Assembly (NCBI GenBank): GCA_035610835.1
Contig: CM069449.1
Span: 41,771,098 to 41,835,097 of the forward strand
Direction: 5' to 3'
From: Ophiura sarsii
Lineage: Eukaryota; Echinodermata; Ophiuroidea; Amphilepidida; Ophiuridae
DNA length: 64,000 bases
Under the pieces are notes generated by a model, which made no database searches, was not told the DNA's origin, and saw only the letters and a program-made list of their open reading frames with translations. A program made the translations under genes and the position numbers. Positions 35,153-46,454 of this stretch are shown here, in pieces (the stretch's first letter is position 1; every line of letters begins with the position of its first letter).

Positions 35153-38100
35153 ATGGTATTCTTCAACACGCCAGTATCGGTGGCCGATTCTTTAACTGAT
35201 GACCACGCCCTCAACGGTGCACATGCTCTTCCATCGACCGTGATTATACGATGTTTGGACAAGAGCAAACCAGCAATGTACTCCGAGTTGACCCTTCCGT
35301 TTGGAGCAAGTATCGGCAAGAATGGAACATCGAATCATCATATTTCACATCGTCTAGTAAAAACGGACACGGCCTCTCTTTGCAGACCATGGCTGGCATC
35401 GAATGGCGTTCATATATCAAGTCATGATGATCGAGATAGTGTAAATGATGAAAAGATTGAAGGAACCGAGGCTCACAAGAAGCAGATGAATACATCAGTC
35501 AACAGTGATAACATGACGGTACATTTGAATGGATACACAAATCACGTGCATGCCATGTCGGATGCTATTCCGATTAAAAACAATCCTGCAATGAAGGCTG
35601 TAAATCAACAAAGCACTACATTTCTTTCCCATTCAGAACTTCTCCATAATCATGATAGCCATAAACAGAAAAAGAAGACCAAGAGGAGTAAACATAAGAA
35701 AAAACAAAAGAGACACAATGCGGAAGACATTCGGAATGTTTCCAGAGGATCTTCCGATAGCAGTCCCACTGGCTCATCAATTAGTGGCAGCAGTGGGATT
35801 CCATCCCCACCTATCTCAGCCCAGCCTACGGCGAATCAAACAAATACCTCTTACAATCGACTCCCAATACCGGAACATATAAACGTTCAAACAACTGTTG
35901 ATGTGTCGAAGAAACAAACGGAAGAACCTCTCTTTAACAGTACTACAAAAACCTCGTCAGATATTCCTCATGAGCATTTACCACCACGGAAACGTCATAA
36001 GAGATACCTCGAGTCAGTTACAACAAACGGCCACTCGAACAATTCCATTGCTTATAACCGTATAAGTCCACCGATCAAAGTAAACAACGTCGGCCAATCT
36101 TTTCCTGGGCCATGTGCGGAGTTGAATGCAGAAAGTGGACAAGGTGGGCCTGATAGCCAAAACTTGCCGATTTCTCCCAATGGGCTCACTGGTTTAACAC
36201 TGCTTGCCATGGAATGTGCGCGCGCACGTCAACAACAATCTTATTCAGCAACAGATTCAAACTCTATAGATCATGGACAAAGTGTAAGTTGTCCAGATAA
36301 TGACGGAAGAGGCAATCCTCCTTCGGACGCGGACCAGTGTTTTGTTGGTGACCTAATCAATGGAAGTGTTCCATCGACCAATGGTAGTGTTCCATCGAGG
36401 AATGGTAGTATTCCAACGACCAATGGTAGTGTTCCATCGACCAATAGTGTTCTATCGACAAATGGTAATGTTCTACCGACCAATGGTAGTGTTCTATCGA
36501 CCAATGGTAGTGTTCCAACGCCACAAGATGATCAACATGCGAATGGACATTACCCAACTTCTCTGTCTCGACAACTATTAAAATATCACGCAGATGTATC
36601 ACATACCTCTCAACATCCGATTATAGCGTCCACCAAACGACCTGGCAGTGCTTTTATCTCCGTCGCTCCGAGCAAGAAGACAAAAAATACAGACGGTGAT
36701 ATGATTTGTGATCTAGAATTAGAAAGAGCGAACCATAATAATGGAGTGAATATTCCTTCAACGACTCTGCCTCCAATATCGCACTTAGTCCAGCATCATT
36801 TTAAAGACGATGTCTCTTCTCAGTCAATTGAAACAATTCGTGAAGAGATTGAACACCCTCCTGCTCCCATCAACTCTGGACCTTCACCAATATTTACCTT
36901 TTCAAATTTGTCTCATTCAAGCCACTTGAATCCATATTTCATGCCATCAGCAACCCAGATGTCTTCAACTGTCAACGCATGTGGACTACGACCATTTCCT
37001 CCACCAGGAACTCCCATCACTGAATCACTATCATCATCCACACCATTGCCGTCGACCACTACGCAGTACTTAAGCACGGGTTTCGCAACTGGTCTTCCAA
37101 GGTTTCCTCGAATACAGCCACAACTTGTCAACGGATCATCTCTCCTATTAAACACTCGTCAATCCAACGATCCAATTGTAGGCAGCAGACAGATTCCGTT
37201 TCCACAACCATTGCCAGTAATGAATTGTGCTATAACTAAACCGTCATGTATGTCGCAGCCACTGGAGTCACGAAGAGAACCCCAACAGGTGACAGCCATC
37301 ACACCACCGCTGCTCGGAGAAGCGACGGCTTATCAGAAACAGGTCGAACTTTCAAACAAACATGATACTTTGTCCTCAGCAGAAAACATGACAGTGACAT
37401 TAGATGGGTTCAATCGATCAGGATGTGTAACTCATAGACCAATACCTCTCCACATGCTTGGAGTCAATACAGCGATTGCCCTTCAACCTGGTTCTACTAT
37501 GCCATCTCAAATGGACCACTCGATCCGGTTATCACCTGATGAAACCCGCACCGCAACGAGCGAAGTCTCACCGAGATACAGTATTCCATATGCGATGAAG
37601 TCCTCTAGTTCTATGTCAACTACCGCAATAAATCCACCTGACAACGGGCAAAGTGTTCCCACAACACGAATACCTCTTGTAGGAGATTACGTGTCAACAC
37701 CCTCGGGCCTGATAAACGGCTTCTTCCCAACGTTTCAGGCTAATTCCGGCCCAGTGCTCTCAACACTTCCAAGTGATTCCGTCCAAGCACTGTTAAAGCT
37801 TCCAGGTAACGGTGTTTCAGCACTCTCAAAGCTTCCAGATAATTCCATTCCAGTACTCTCAACAATTCCTAGTAACACCGTCTCAGCGCTGTCAAAGTTT
37901 TCAAGCGACCTAGTCTCAGCGGTGCCATCCCCTCTACATGACAATGTGCCAACGCCATCAACTCAACTTAATGTCGCTTCTTCTCACGTAAACATGACGC
38001 CAACAGTACTACCAATACCAAATGGACACGACTTGCCACCCCATTCAGCTGCTACGCAAACAACATCAGTTCTGTCATTGCCCAATGGATATATCTTGCC

Positions 38101-39512
38101 AACGCCTCCCGACGCCCAAGTCACATCAGCACTACTAGCCGGTACTACGACATTTACCGGAACGAGAGACAATTCCAGCAACTTGCCAACAACTCAACCG
38201 GACCAAGTTCCCTTTCCACCGCTGCAAACTCAACAACCACATAACCAAATCAGCCTTCTCTCCATTGGGGTTCCAGATGGAACATTATCAACCATAGACT
38301 CTTCTCAGATATCGCTACCAAATGGTTTCACTACCTACCCCTACCCACAACTTAATGGAACCGTCCGCAATGCAATCGGCACGACTGCTCAATACAATGG
38401 AGTCTACGCGCCTTTGAAGCGCGCCCCCGGAAGAACAAGACTTGCGAATCATATTTCGTCAGGGGTGTCTGTAGGTGACTCAACATTTCTTTGTGACGTG
38501 TGCAACAAGGTATTCCCTCTTCACCGACTACTTAAACGACATATGAAGTGCCATAACACTCTGAAGCGATACCATTGTGCCTATTGTAGAAAGGGATTCA
38601 ACGACACATTTGATCTGAAGCGGCATGTCAGGACACATACAGGTAAGTCAATGGATGTTGTTGTTGTTGAATGTTGTGGTTGTGGTGGTTGGTGGTGGTG
38701 ATTACGGTCGGTTCATGCGGTCATACGCTTGGGTCCAGATATGGCCCACACTCGAGCTCAGGGCAGGCTGAAAAGTAGCCAACATTAAGCACGCTGGCCG
38801 AAAATGATGCGCTATAAATCAAGTGAACAGTCCGCAATACACTCGAAGGGGGTTACGTTGACACCTTTTTGGTAGCGCCTCAGAACCCCAAAGTGTCAAT
38901 TGAAACCTTTTATTTTGTCAGTGTAGTGTTAAGTCAGTGATAGTGTTAACTAAGCAAAATTCTTGACATCACCCGTTCACATAATATATCACTTCTTCTT
39001 GCATTCTCATAAATAAATGACCTTATCCTTTTCATCATACAGGGGTGCGCCCATATAGATGTGTCGAATGCTCCAAGGCCTTCACCCAACGCTGCTCCTT
39101 AGAATCTCACCTCCTCAAAGTCCACGGCAAAGATAACTATTACAACTACAAGCAGCGACGCAACAAAATATTCGTCTGCGAAGAGTGCGGCCACACAACC
39201 AAGGTTTCCGACCAGCACTATGACCATATAAAAGATAATCATCCAGATAGTGCCGAGATTCGTAAGTATCAGGACATGGTGCAGCTGCAGAAGTTAGTTA
39301 TGGAGCATCCGTCTTCCTCAGCGTCGGAATCAAGCGGTGGAAGCAGCCCTACTCTGTCCAATGCAAGATCACCAGAATCGGGTTCCAATGATAGCTTCCC
39401 GGGACGTTTTCCGTCTTCAAGCTATAATAATTCTGCCGCGTTCTCGCCCGCTCCTGCGAGTCCACCTGCTTCCGGTTATACACATGCTAATGGGGAAGGT
39501 ATATCTATGTAA
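35153..39512 (+). CDS. ovo-like: Ovo/Shavenbaby-like C2H2 zinc-finger transcription factor
   Basis: Two exons: 35148-38642 (coding from 35153) and 39043-39512, joined in phase 1 within a glycine codon, giving 1319 residues. Four C2H2 fingers are C-terminal: residues 1114-1134, 1142-1162, 1170-1191 and the atypical fourth 1209-1230. The linker RTHTGVRPY spans the splice junction, and FNDTFDLKRHVRTH and FTQRCSLESHL are near-diagnostic of the Ovo family. Known role of the family: nuclear DNA-binding regulators of epithelial and germline differentiation. The first ~1100 residues are disordered, rich in Ser, Thr, Pro and Asn. They hold basic clusters at 170-188 (QKKKTKRSKHKKKQKRH) and 277-284 (PPRKRHKR), likely nuclear signals, and an eightfold 7-residue repeat (403-457). 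Length is like the long Drosophila proteins and far above vertebrate OVOL proteins. The N-terminal SNAG-like peptide of family members is not in these exons and may lie in an upstream exon. A weak donor (AAGGTATAT) just before the stop leaves a longer C-terminus possible. Confidence 0.93.
36359..36523 (+). repeat. In-frame 21-bp coding minisatellite in ovo
   Basis: Eight units of consensus AATGGTAGTGTTCCATCGACC code NGSVPST with variants (NGSIPTT, NGNVLPT). One unit lacks a codon, preserving frame. Unit number is expected to vary between alleles. Confidence 0.9.
38643..39042 (+). other. ovo intron (400 bp, GT-AG)
   Basis: Donor G|GTAAGT at 38643 and acceptor TCATACAG ending at 39042 flank 400 bp. 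Splicing restores the conserved finger linker (THTG + VRPY) exactly, which strongly supports both sites. Reading through the donor gives a Val/Gly/Trp tail and a stop, typical of an intron. Confidence 0.93.
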
Positions 39513-40514
39513 TTGTATCAATTTATTTGGAGAAAGGGTGAGCAAGGAGATGTTCGGCTTGGCCTTGTTTTGCCCGTAAAACCCGGAGTGAAACGAGCCA
39601 TGGTCTCCATGAAGCCATAGTCCGGCCTCCATACACATACACGGAACAAAGCATGAAACTAGTGTTGCGTGTAGGAATGTATGCCTTATACCAATCTATA
39701 CGTTACTGTACAGGGCGGACTATGGCTCCAGTGGCGACCATGGCTCCTTGTTCACCGGACTTAGAGTCACTACTCAATAGAGGATTGATAAAAGCTCATC
39801 TCATATTCTGTTAAGTTTGGAATCAGCCAGATGGATTACCAATGATAACTCTGGTGTTTTATCTCATCCTCAAGTCATACCTTTGCTACTATTTCTTAGG
39901 TGGAAGTCCCTCATATGGCACGGCCGCAACTTAAACGGCCTTGATTGATAAATGAAATTTATTGTATAGACTAGCACCTTGAGACCATGAATATCAAACT
40001 TTATTTTTTAAATAATAACGTGCAATTTATTTTCTATAAAGACTCATAATAATAGTGCCATGTTAATGTGAAGGGTGACATCCCCTCCTCATTGTCACAC
40101 ACGTAGTTTCTGCCTCGCTTAATATACAGCATGTCCTCCCAAAAGTAACTGGGTTCAAAAAGCTGATACATTTTTGGACCCATTGTTTTTTTGGCCACAC
40201 AGAACTTATACGTCATAATATAGAACTGGCAATAATGACAAGTATGCAGGGTGCTGAGAGCAATTTCTGAAATAATTTTTTATGTATTGTATTGATATGC
40301 AGATGATATTAGTTGTTTAATAGACCATGATTAGTGGCTGGTTTTTTTAGATATAAACCTCTCAACAAGTCGTTTTTAGGTCGTCCGTAGGAAGAGACCT
40401 TATGGCAGCATCCTTCGTGTGTGTAGTCGTTGTGTGTGTGTGTGTGTGTCAACAATTTGGTATACACTTTTTTGGTATACACTTTTTCAACAATTTGGTA
40501 TACACTTTTTGTTT
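39513..40514. other. ovo 3' flank
   Basis: Presumably holds the 3' UTR, though no clear AATAAA was found. An inverted repeat (GAGCCATGG near 39595 and ACTATGGCTCC near 39720) covers 39595-39755. A GT microsatellite lies at 40430-40449, followed by three short copies of TTGGTATACACTTTTT. Confidence 0.5.
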
Positions 40515-41540
40515 TGTCCATTTCTTTTCCATACAATGTCCAATTGCAATCAAACTTCGGTCATAGATGCAACATGGGAACCTTCATATGTTAATGAGGT
40601 CAAAGGTCACATACCAAGGTCAAAGGTCATCCGAGGTCAAGATGTATATGTAAAAGTGGCTGCATATGTAAAATTGATTACATTTGTCCATTTCTTTTCC
40701 ATACAATGACCAATTGTAACCAAACTTTGGTCATAGATGCAACATGGAAACCTTCATATGTTAATGAGGTCAAAGGTCACATACCAAGGTCAAAGGTCAT
40801 CCGAGGTCAAGATGTATATGTAAAAGTGGCTGCATATGTAAAATTGATTACATTTGTCCATTTCTTTTCCATACAATGACCAATTGTAACCAAACTTTGG
40901 TCATAGATGCAATATGGAAACCTTCATATGTTAATGAGGTCAAAGGTCACATACCAAGGTCAAAGGTCATCTGAGGTCAAGATGTTAATGTAGAAATGGC
41001 TGCATATGTAAAATGGATTACATTTTTCCATTTCTTTTCCATACAATGACCAATTGTAACCAAACTTCGGTCATAGATGCAACATGGAAACCTTCAGATG
41101 TTAATGAGGTCAAAGGTCACATACCAAGGTCAAAGGTCATCTGAGGTCAAGATGTAAAAGTGGCTGCATATGTAAAATTGATTACATTTGTCCATTTCTT
41201 TTCCATACAATGACCAATTGCAACTAAACTTCAGTCATAGATACATGGAAACCCGCATATGTTAATGAGGTCAAAGGTCGCATAGAAACATCAAAGGCCA
41301 TCTGAGGTCAAGATGTAAAATTTAGTACACCTTTTTTTTTGTCTCTTGTTCATTTTTTTTGTCTCTTGTTCATTTTTTTTGTCTCTTGTTCATTTTTCCA
41401 TACAATGACCAATTGCAACCAAACTTGGGTCATGGATGCAACATGGAAACATTCATATGTTAATTAGGTCAAAGGTCACATACCAAGGTCAAACGTCATA
41501 TGAGGTCAAGATGTAAAATTAGCTGCATATGTAAAGTTCA
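40515..41540 (+). repeat. 170-bp tandem array carrying nuclear-receptor DR1 motifs
   Basis: Units start at 40515, 40685, 40855, 41025 and 41189, with a sixth diverged unit to about 41540. Each good unit contains AGGTCAAAGGTCA twice, 20 bp apart, plus a further AGGTCA half-site. I count nine perfect DR1 motifs (for example 40597-40609 and 40617-40629). DR1 is the known binding site of HNF4, RXR and COUP-TF class receptors. It lies 1-2 kb downstream of the ovo stop codon. Whether it acts as an enhancer is unknown; similar repeats may be dispersed in the genome. Confidence 0.9.
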
Positions 41541-41777
41541 TTTCATTTAAACAGGTGAAGTACAATTGCAACCAAACTCAGGATGTTTATTTTATTTTTT
41601 ATATCCTGGATCCGCTAGTGGTCTAACCTCTTTCTTTCTAGATGCCTGTGGTTTGAGATCCACCTTGTTTTTAATCTACCCATATAAACGGACGACCTAT
41701 TTGGGACCGCTGTCCCTATTTTTTCTTAATCGCTTATATTTCATGTCACTTTTCAGTGATTATAGCTACTTGCTTAA

Positions 41778-42017
41778 CACTTTCCACGCGGCAATTAGTT
41801 TTACCATATATACAAAACAGATTATTCAGATACCTTTCCCCATTTTCAAAGTCTATCTCAAGGATTACTGAACCAATACCAGAAATGTTTGTACTTATTA
41901 ATATGCATTTCTCATAGGGATTGCAAAATATAGTAAAGAAATTCAATAATGTTGACATTTTTGAAACCTTTTGAACTTTTGGAATGTCGTCTGCAGACGC
42001 CTGCCGCGTGGAAAGTG
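41778..42017. mobile_element. piggyBac-type MITE, copy 3 (240 bp)
   Basis: CACTTTCCACGCGGC ends; TTAA on the left (41774-41777), mutated to TATA on the right. Interior is similar to the copy at 13991 (ACAAAACAGATT...TTCAGA). Confidence 0.85.
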
Positions 42018-42494
42018 TATACAATATGGGAAAGGCCTTTTTCGATGAATGGGCCGCAACCATCCCTAATTTGTGCTCAAATTTCAATGAAGCTTCACTC
42101 TTCATTGTAGTTTTCACTTTAACAATCCATTGAACAGACGACAAACACGGACAAAATTGTTTGTTTGAACGCAAAATAGTGATGAAGTTTGCACATTTTG
42201 TTTGAGACCTCCCCACATTCTTAAGCAAGTGGCTGAGCACTGAAACAAGTGATTGCTACAAATGAAGTATCTTTGGAAAGATGAACACATTAGTCCATTG
42301 ATATGTAAAAACAATATCACAACATTTTTGAAAAATTAACGATTGTAAATAATTTCCGAACTGTTATGAGGCGTGTAATTGAAACGCTTATACCCATGTT
42401 TGTTGTCATTCAAAAAGTGCTACCACTATTATCACTGTATGAAGGTGGAGGTGGAACTTTCTGAATAACCTTTTACTTTCTACTGTATACTATT

Positions 42495-42685
42495 ATTCCA
42501 AATGAAATAAAATACCTGTTTGAAATATTAAATGAAATAACAGTAGACCTGTTCGATTTTTCGAAATATTAAATGAAATAACAGTCGACCTAATTGAATA
42601 TAAAATGAAATAACAGTAGACCTATATGAAATATGAAATGAAATAATATAGCCTACCTATGCAATATAAAATGAAATATTATGTA
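42495..42685. repeat. Degenerate tandem repeat, about 48-bp period
   Basis: The phrase AAATGAAATAACAGTAGACC and variants repeat about four times. Confidence 0.65.
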
Positions 42686-42840
42686 CATTTAAAGCATGAT
42701 CAGATATTGTATCATCAAACTAAAGATTCGTGTCGAAAATCATGATTTGAAATTGAAATATCAACTTTGTGAGCAGGACTTGTGATTGTTTCAATTACCC
42801 GTTTTTTAAGCATGTGTCGACGCTAATGTGATGCAAACTG

Positions 42841-43476
42841 TATATGAAGAGGTATTTTGCAAAAGGGCCTACATCCACTTTGGCTCTTATTGAGAAAAAG
42901 TCAAAAAACTGTTTCTAAATATTCAAGTTGAGCAATTGAAAAACTGAATGGATTATGAAAGAGGTACACTACATACTAATTGAAATTGATATAAATTTTA
43001 AATGTGCTAGTTTTAATTTTTTTTAAAATCATGTTTACATTTTTTGAAAATTTGGATGTAGGCCCTTTTGCAACAAAACTCCATCTGTTTGTACATAGAG
43101 AAAAAATACCACACACAAAAAATCATTTATTTTAATCATTGAAAATAAATAAGTTTGATATTGAAATGTATAGGTCACAATCATATGTTTCAAGGAAATA
43201 AAGTCATTTTTTTCAAAAATACCTACATCTCATTGTAAACAGCCATTGAAGTTGTTGTTTTGTTGCAAAAGGGCCTGTATCCCGATATAATTCTGGATAC
43301 AGGCCCTTTTGCAACAAAACAACAATTTCAATGGCTGTTTACAGTGAGATGTAGGTCTTTTTGAAAAAATGACTTTGATCCCTTGAAACATATGATTTTT
43401 CCCTATACATTTCTATATCAAACTCATTTTTTGAAAAAATGCACCATAGCCCTTTTGCAAAATACCTCTTCATATA
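42841..43476. mobile_element. Palindromic element with TATATGAAGAGGTATTTTGC ends
   Basis: Left and right ends are inverse copies (TATATGAAGAGGTATTTTGC at 42841). A second pair of inverse arms of over 100 bp meets at a hairpin near 43285 (GGATACAGGCCCTTTTGCAA). The motif TTTTGCAAAAGGGCC or its inverse appears four times. No coding sequence. Confidence 0.8.
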
Positions 43477-43499
43477 TAAAATTGTGCATTTAAAATCTA

Positions 43500-44110
43500 T
43501 TCACCCTATGAAGACATTGCTTTAATCTTCCACATCGCACATCACAGGGAGTGTGAATTCCAATTGGGGTGGGGTGTGTGGGTGACTCCATTTAAAATAT
43601 GGGTGATGGAAGATTTATGGTCATGACTTTAAGGGATGTGTATGGATTTCCATTGTGTGTCACATGAAGAGGGAGTCTGGAACCAATCTGGAAGAGCTAC
43701 AGTATATCTCGCGACGGAGAACTATTATAAGGGGAAAGAAGGAGGTCTGTCTCATATACATTGTGAAAATAGCTATGCTAGTATGCGGGGTTTGTTTGGA
43801 TTTTTTAATAGAAATTTAATTTAATTGCCGTATCTACACCACAGGGAGTGTAAATTTCAAATGGGATTACCTGAATGATTACTTCATTTGAAATCTGAAT
43901 AAGGTCATATCGTCTGTAGGGGGTGTATGGTTGTCAACCGGAATAGCCACATTATTTAGGTAATATCTTCCGTATGGTTGTAGACCGGAATAACCAAATT
44001 ATTGCTTCCAGCGAAGCTGTCTTCGATCCAAGTCCTCAAAGTCAAAGCGAAATCGAAATTATTATGTTCAATTTTTAGGCGCTGTCATTAAATAATTATA
44101 ACCTTCTTTT
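43500..44110. other. Fragments of a CACAGGGAGTGT repeat
   Basis: CAGGGAGTGT followed by AATTC/AAATTT occurs at about 43548, 43853 and again at 45380, with inverse copies nearby. These are likely remnants of one miniature family. No gene was recognised. Confidence 0.5.
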
Positions 44111-44125
44111 CTCAATTTATCATTA

Positions 44126-44307
44126 TTTTGTATTTTGTATTATTATTTTGTATTATTATTTTGTATTATTATTTTGTATTATTATTTTGTATTATTATTT
44201 TGTATTATTATTTTGTATTATTATTTTGTATTATTATTTTGTATTATTATTTTGTATTATTATTTTGTATTATTATTTTGTATTATTATTTTGTATTATT
44301 ATTTCGT
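44126..44307. repeat. 13-bp minisatellite (TTTTGTATTATTA), about 13 units
   Basis: The unit repeats almost perfectly. Because 13 is not a multiple of 3, two overlapping plus frames read Tyr/Phe/Ile-rich peptides with a 13-residue period, but these are artefacts. Confidence 0.95.
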
Positions 44308-45767
44308 ACAATTCGTAATAATTAACAGTACTTGCACTTGGCAATCAATAATATTTTTATGTAAACATGCGTTTTTGCACCTTGATGTTTTTATGTTTGT
44401 TGTATGGTAGTTAGTGTAAGTTTAGAAGTGGTTATAGTAATTTTGAAATGTAATGTATAACTTAAGTTTAGTTTTAGATTATCGGCTATTAAAGGCCTTC
44501 TATGTTTTGGATTAGCTGCCAACACAAAAGTGTTTGCAACACGGTTCGGACCCACAACCTTCATTCAATGCAACCTGGTGAATGACCTTCAAATAAGTAT
44601 ACCCTTTACTTGAAATGTTAAGATTACTTGAAAAAATTACATGCATTTTTAGCAAAGAGTTATTTGAGAAGAGTTTAGTATTCCCCACTAAAATGGCCGC
44701 TAATCCGAACACGGATAACTTTATTTCAAATAATTTACGATAATTGGCTCGATCGCACGCATTGCCAGCCTGTTGTTTTAACATCCTGTTGCCAGATTTA
44801 ATTGTAAGACTCGGGACTCGTCGTCTTTCTGGTTTGTGGATTGCAGTTGAATTATCGCCACCAACGTAAATGCTTAGGCCTACTCAAACTGTCAATCACA
44901 TTGACCAATATGTAATACATTCAAGGCAAAAAAACCCCGTTTGTCTCAGAAGAAACAAGATAAAATGCTATGCGAAATACGGTACAGTATCTTTTTAAAC
45001 AAAACATGAGACGGGTTCTGTAAAATGTAAATTTTAACACTACCATAGGATGAACAAATCACATTTTGTTGAACTGCATTTAACTTCTATTTGTAAACAA
45101 GAAAATGAAGCTGATTTAAAACATCACAATGTAAAATAAAAATTTGAAGAAGCATCATTTTCAAAAGTTCGAGAAAATAATGAGAAAAAAAGTTATGCGC
45201 TGAAATGCGAATCTTAATAGCTACGCGTGCTGTCATGTCTTCTGAGAAAACCCTTTTTGTTTTGGGCCTAATATTAACCTTTTTTCATGCAAGGGGGATG
45301 GATTAGGCTAATCCATTTGAAATGCATACACACTTAAGGGGGACATTATCTTAAATCTACCATACACATACAGGGAGTGTAGAATTCAAATGGAGTCACC
45401 TAAGCCGGTAACCTCTTTTGAAATCTACACTCCCTGTGTGGAAGATTAAGGTAATGTTTCCCATATAAGGGTTGTGTATAATATAATGGATATCAAATTG
45501 AATTGCCCATTTTCTTTGAATTCAATAATCATAATGTTAACTTATGCCATGGATTTAAATGTAATAAACCGATTAAAACAAAAGGATATTTCCAGTATTT
45601 AGATGTTTAGAGGTGAAAACGTGAAATAGTATCTTGTTTAGTCTAGAGCTACATTTAGGATTGTTGTAGGCAAGTTGGACTCGTAACAGTACCACTGTAG
45701 ATTTAGAATCAGCGTAATGTGTATTTTCGGTGTTATATTTTGTTGGTGCTCATATGTATTTATCATA
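44308..45767. other. Gene-free stretch
   Basis: Contains an inverted CAGGGAGTGTAGAATTCAAA/ACACTCCCTGTG pair at 45375-45445. The minus frame at 44512-44784 has no recognisable domain. Nothing else stands out. Confidence 0.45.
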
Positions 45768-46032
45768 CACTCTTAAAATGCCCAGTCGTTTTGACTAGAT
45801 TCACTTGGAATCGACTCCCTTAAATCAACAGATTGAAAAGTCAATCTTAAAGATTGTGCCGAGGGAAAGATTTTACAAGATTGAAAATATTCAATCTACT
45901 AGAGTGAAATTTCAATATATCGGACTGAAATGTCACTCTTTTAAAGATCTTTTCCTAAGCACAATCTTTAAGATTTAATTTAAATCTTTGATTTAAGAGA
46001 GTAGTCAAAAATGACTAGGCATTTTAAGAGTG
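45768..46032. mobile_element. TA-flanked MITE (265 bp) with CACTCTTAAAATGCC ends
   Basis: TA at 45766-45767 and 46033-46034 frames terminal inverted repeats starting CACTCTTAAAATGCC. The left and right halves remain similar further inward (AATCTTAAAGATTGTGC on both sides). Its first eight bases match those of the 9165 element and the A/B/C family. Confidence 0.88.
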
Positions 46033-46075
46033 TAATCGAAGTATTTTTCTTCGTTTTAAGCTTTTTAAAGCCATT

Positions 46076-46454
46076 AAAGGTATATTATGTGATCTTTTCC
46101 AGGGGACGCCCTAAATCCTCAAAAAAAATTGGAAGCAGATTTTCTTGCAGATTTACTTTTCTGATCATATAAATCATAAATATTACAAAGTTACAGAGCG
46201 ATACGATTCCTAATAACCTCAAAATCATAGTTTTAGTGTTAATTTAGAGTAAAATTTGAAAAAATAGATTGTACCGCTCGGTACAATCTATTTTAAAACC
46301 ATGATTTTGATGTAATTAGGAATCGTATCGATCTGTAACTTAGAAGATCTTTATGATTTATGATCAAAAGTGCAAATCTGCAAGAAAATCTGCTTTCATA
46401 GTAAAAGTCAATGATAGAGGGCGCTACTTGGAAAAGATCACATACTATGCCATT
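46076..46454. mobile_element. Palindromic MITE family P, copy 2
   Basis: Starts AAAGGTATATTATGTGATCT and ends with its diverged inverse. Central palindrome AGATTGTACCGCTCGGTACAATCT. It lies 42 bp from the preceding MITE. Confidence 0.85.

Noticed and set aside
36271..36602. Minus- and plus-strand repetitive frames inside ovo
   Set aside because: They are shadows of the 21-bp coding minisatellite; the ovo frame is the one supported by zinc fingers and splicing.
38643..38703. ovo tail ending in Val/Gly/Trp before a stop at 38701
   Set aside because: This is read-through of the GTAAGT donor; splicing to 39043 restores the conserved finger linker.
43261..43320. microRNA-type hairpin at the centre of the 42841 element
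   Set aside because: The hairpin is part of much longer inverse arms of a mobile element, so a dedicated microRNA is not supported.
44128..44410. Tyr/Phe/Ile-rich membrane-like proteins
   Set aside because: They come from the 13-bp minisatellite read in different frames.
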